Of a stretch of DNA of 64,000 nt, positions 60,240-64,000 are shown one piece after another. The DNA is from Bagarius yarrelli (Eukaryota; Chordata; Actinopteri; Siluriformes; Sisoridae). Under the pieces are notes generated by a model. That model saw nothing but the letters and a program-made list of their open reading frames with translations, was not told the DNA's origin and did not search any database. The DNA lies in contig VCAZ01000106.1 in NCBI GenBank assembly GCA_005784505.1, positions 856,055 through 920,054 on the forward strand. Reading direction: 5' to 3'. Position numbers and translations under genes: made by a program. Numbering within the stretch: the first letter of the stretch is position 1; each line of letters opens with the position of its first letter.

Positions 60240-61150
60240 GTGGAATTTATAAGGGTGAGATCCTGGAGGCCATCTGCTTGCCAAAAAATGGCAAAGCCCC
60301 AGGGCTGGAAGGTTCTGACTCAGACCTTTATAAAAAAAAATGTGGACACTTTATAGGTGATTAATTACTTAAAGTACTCCACTTTATTTAAAATGAGAAC
60401 GCTACCTTAAAATCTACATCTAACTTCAGGCGAGTGTATACTGTACAGTTTCTAAACTAAGACGCTTTCTTTGTACGTGTTTAAGGCATTGTGATGAATC
60501 GGTTTGGTAAATGAATTTGTGAAATACATACAAATATTTTATGGGTCACCTCAAGCTTTCATTTGGACAATGGTGTGCATTGTGGAACTGTGGAACAGGG
60601 TTGTCCCCTCTTACAACTTCTTTTTGCTTTGGTTCTTGACCATTCGTAAGCATGCAAATGTAATAGTTATTAATAAAACGTGATTGCTATATATACTGAT
60701 GATATCTTATTGTTATTAACGAAACCTGAGAATATGTTAGATATGTTCAGCTTTCCTTGTCCTTTAAAGCATTTAGCAATATTATTGACTTACACAATTC
60801 TTTAGCAATATTATTGACTTACACAATTCTTTATTCAGGTGGTTAGTAAAGAATTTTGTTATTTGGGTATTTATGTACCTGCAAATGTGTTATAACATTT
60901 TTAAAAAGTCTAAAGAAGTCTGTATAGAGGGATGGAACTACATATATCAAAGATTGATCAGATAGGGTCAATTCAAATAAACTCCCTCCCCAGACTACTG
61001 TACCAGTTACAAATGGCCGCACTTTACATTGGCTGGGATTCGATTCGAAGTATCTGAAAAAGCATTTCTCAAGGTTTATTTGGCACACCAAGAATGAAAA
61101 TCTAGGAGGTTGGTCTTGCCCTTCCTAAAATCAATTGCTATAACTGATCA
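60240..61150 (+). mobile_element. Decayed L1/Tx1-like LINE reverse-transcriptase remnant
   Basis: Legible in broken frames are NGKAPGLEGSDSDLYKK near 60285, a GCPL...FALVL-like block near 60600 and an F.YLGIYV-like block near 60855. These match the order of L1-type RT. Many stops are present. Confidence 0.6.
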
Positions 61151-61478
61151 TACTAAAATCCTTCTAAACTAGTGTCAGGATATGAATTTTGTACCTTGTA
61201 TTTTCCATTCAGCCGGTTTACTGCGACATTAAGTTAAATTTTCCTGAATATGAAAAGTAATCCCTTTCTGCAGGGCACGTTGAAGTTGTGGCAATATGTC
61301 CAAAAATTTTTAGTAGCAAGAGCTCCCCGGTTTTGGAATCTCATTAGGAATCAGGATTATATATTATCAATGATATAAAAAGGGAATCGTTTATTAATTT
61401 GTTCAGTGGTGAGGTTTTGTATTTTCAACTACTGCAAGATAAATTTAGTACTTCTTAGAAGCTGCCCTATATGGGGCA

Positions 61479-61710
61479 GTGGTGGCTCAAATGGTCAAGG
61501 TGCTGAGTTGCTGATCTGGAGACCAGAAACACCCAACCACTGGCAAGCCAACCACTGTTGGGTCCTTGAGCAAGACCCTTAACCCTTCCTGCTCCAGGGG
61601 CGCTGTATCATCGCTCTGACTCCAATTTACTAAGATGGGATATGCGAAAAACACTGTATTTCATTGGCTCTGTACACGTACCTTGCACAATGACAATAAA
61701 GTTGAATATT
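61479..61710 (+). mobile_element. SINE with LINE-derived tail
   Basis: The head 'ggcagtggtggctcaaatgg' is tRNA-like, the body has 'gagcaagacccttaaccctt' and the tail ends 'tgacaataaagttgaat'. The last 53 bp match the 3' end of the LINE at 10484-11563 at 51 of 53 positions. Confidence 0.8.
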
Positions 61711-61719
61711 ATTATATTA

Positions 61720-64000
61720 TTTACAACCTAAGTTCTAATATTTGTTCCATTAAATTGTATTAATTTATTCCCAACAGTCTTTTCTTTTCATTTCATAGTG
61801 TTTCTCTTGCTGAACTGCTTCCAGTACATATATGTGAATGTTACATTTTTTTGTCCAATCAGATTTCAGTTTCTATGTGCTGCCATGTTAATATAATCTG
61901 CCAAAGCCTTCAGAATCAGTAGTGCTGCCCATGGAACTCACACTGAAATAGTAAGGGTAGATTGCTAATTAGTTAATGACTGTTTCTTTAATCAATCAGA
62001 TTTTAAGTCTGCACGACAGGGTCAGCTAGCTGGCCCTCAATAACGTCATTCTTTTTCCGTTCTCTAATTGGTTGATTAGAGAAAAACTACCTAAACAAGT
62101 CTGTACAGTTCAACTACCTAAACAAGTCTGTTAGATTTTTTTACGCCCACGCCCAATAGCTGACAAAGGAGGAGAAATCAACTTTAGATATTTAAAGTTA
62201 TACATCGTAAGGAGAGGTCGGCTAACCCCGACGATATCTAGCTTCTCTCAACCCGGGAAAGAGTTTGTTCATCACTTCCAGACCAGTGGAATTGGTCGGT
62301 AACACTGACTTACAGCTTTTAAATGTATTAAATTGTTTGTTTTTGTCATGACATTAAACAAATATTGATTCTGAACTGCTCCAGATGATACAGTTGTGTG
62401 CTACAGTTGTGGAGTTTTCTTTACGGGGTTTCTTTCTTTAATAATAATGGTTTTAATCCTCAATAGGTGAAATGTCTCTCTGTCTGTAATGCCACGCGAT
62501 GGTGGTGGTATTAAAAGGTTCATCAGTCGGGTAAATCCCCACTGAAAGCCCAGGTACCCAATGCACTGCCCGCCACTGGTAAAACTATTCAATGTATGCA
62601 CGCTATTCTGGGGGTGGGTTTATGTTTGTAAAATGTGTATTTGATTATTAGTATTATTACCTTTATTTTTTTACATTTTTATTTCTTTTTCATGTTTATT
62701 TTAAATGTTATTTTTGCTTAAAAACAAATAAAATTGAATTTTTTTTATTTTTGGTTTCACCCCACCTTCACAGATTTGTGTATTTGTGTTGGTGTTGTAT
62801 TGTACGTGGGTCAGTCGAATCTTTGAGGTAGTTCCTCTAGATAAAATGAGTTCTTTTTTATTGTAAATAAACAGAAATGAAGCACAAGCAGCAGCACTAT
62901 GACGTAATTCATAACAGGTGCCTTGCTGCTTTAACAGTTATTTAAGTAACTGTTATAAAATACCAAATGTTATATACATTAAGAGTAAGATTAGATCTAA
63001 TCAAATGAATCAACCCTTGACAGTGAACTGAGTCAAATGAAATGATTCATCTTATTTCCCAGCACTTATTCTACTTGTTCCCATTTATTGTAAGCAAAAA
63101 GCCATTAAGAATAGAACTGAAGTGCAATATCTTCAGTTACCGGTTAAGAGCTTGTTCCTCATTTAGTGGATTATTTACTTATCTTGAAGGTCACTTCCTA
63201 AATTGTTACAATTTTCCCCATGTTATGCTTGAAACGAGGACTAAATATTGTCAATGTCACAGCCTGTCATCATACAACATTTGTTATTGATCGAGGTAAC
63301 ACAGGATCACGATTTAAATCTCCACTTACAATATTAACATTAAGACTATTTAAGCACTCTTTTTTGACTTTTGTAGCTAAAAATAAAAATTTTAAAGATT
63401 AAATTTCTTCTGATCAATTTAACGCTGTTAAAAAACACAGAAATTACACCACCAACCAACCAATATAAATATAAAGACGGACATTTTTCTCCTTAAGGCT
63501 TAACCCAACACCAGGTTTAACACATTCATGCAAATCTTTAGGCTGCTTTGCATGAACTTTGTTGACTAGTCCCACACTGGGGTTTTAGATCTTCTACACT
63601 CTTCAAAATGTTTGCATGGGATTTCACAAAATACAGGGTTTTTTAATTTTGTCTATGTGACAGAATTTTTGCTGATGATCTTATTAAAATCATTTGTAAT
63701 ACAGTTAAATAGTTACACTTTACAGTGAAGCTGTCTAATGTAAAGAATTGCCCCCCCAAAAAACTTGCCAAAAAAAACCCCAAAACCCCAAAAGCACCAG
63801 AATCATGCTAGATTGTGGGTGGGAAAAGGGGCAGGGCTCAGAGTATCACAAGGGCTCAGAGTATCACAAGTTCAATTACACACAACTGTCAGTCATTCCA
63901 AATTCATACCCCGATTGTCTAATTCACCATTTTCTTTAAGAGGAGAGATGAAGAAACGATGTTTTGTTTTGTCTGAGCGTTTAAAGATGGTATCGTACAT
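61720..64000. other. AT-rich intergenic stretch, nothing recognised
   Basis: Only small local duplications stand out: 'caactacctaaacaagtctg' twice near 62088-62130, and 'gggctcagagtatcacaag' twice near 63834-63870. No open frame here resembles a known protein. Confidence 0.5.

Noticed and set aside
60776..60838. 33-bp tandem duplication 'agcaatattattgacttaca...'
   Set aside because: A simple two-copy local duplication in decayed LINE sequence with no evident role.
62401..62601. Minus-strand 66-residue open frame with GGQCIGYLGFQWG
   Set aside because: It may be a scrap of a mobile element, but no family pattern could be recognised and it has no neighbours supporting a gene.

Overview
The window is nuclear DNA of a bony fish. 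Genes are split by GT-AG introns, the sequence is AT-rich, and it is scattered with Tc1/mariner remnants, tRNA-derived SINEs and several non-LTR retrotransposon fragments of the kinds common in teleosts. The SINE and Tc1 mix would suit an otophysan such as a catfish, but that is only an inference. There is no bacterial-type operon, CRISPR array or phage.

Layout from left to right: (1) 162-5904 (+), the 3' nine exons of ripk2, ending in a CARD. (2) 9595-18820 (+), a y+LAT amino-acid transporter light chain, most like slc7a6. (3) 21622-26677 (-), an unrecognised secreted mucin-like gene. A signal-peptide exon is followed by a tandem array of tiny phase-1/phase-1 exons of 33-39 nt, each encoding one Thr/Asn-rich glycosylation repeat, and then by a short unique C-terminal domain. 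This is the most unusual object here. (4) 27745-34536 (-), ccdc39, complete in 20 exons, with an RFX X-box just upstream. (5) 36554-39819 (-), dcun1d1, complete in 7 exons. (6) 41825-47266 (+), eif4a2, complete in 11 exons, with two SNORD2-like C/D snoRNAs and two related H/ACA-like snoRNA candidates in its introns. (7) 51608-52744 (-), b3gnt5, a single coding exon, with a truncated duplicate of its 5' half at 53299-53530. (8) 53.6-64 kb, no recognised host gene. It holds transposon remnants, a 15-bp minisatellite, a long GA tract and a pyrimidine tract of more than 500 bp.

The genes do not form one pathway. They cover NOD signalling (ripk2), cationic/neutral amino-acid exchange (slc7a6), axonemal inner-arm and nexin-link assembly (ccdc39), cullin neddylation (dcun1d1), translation initiation (eif4a2) and lacto-series glycolipid synthesis (b3gnt5). 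The ccdc39, dcun1d1, eif4a2 and b3gnt5 block corresponds to human 3q26-q27. ripk2 and the y+LAT gene lie on other human chromosomes, so the window crosses a synteny junction. Exon boundaries were read by eye from splice sites, reading phase and remembered family sequences; none was checked by computation.
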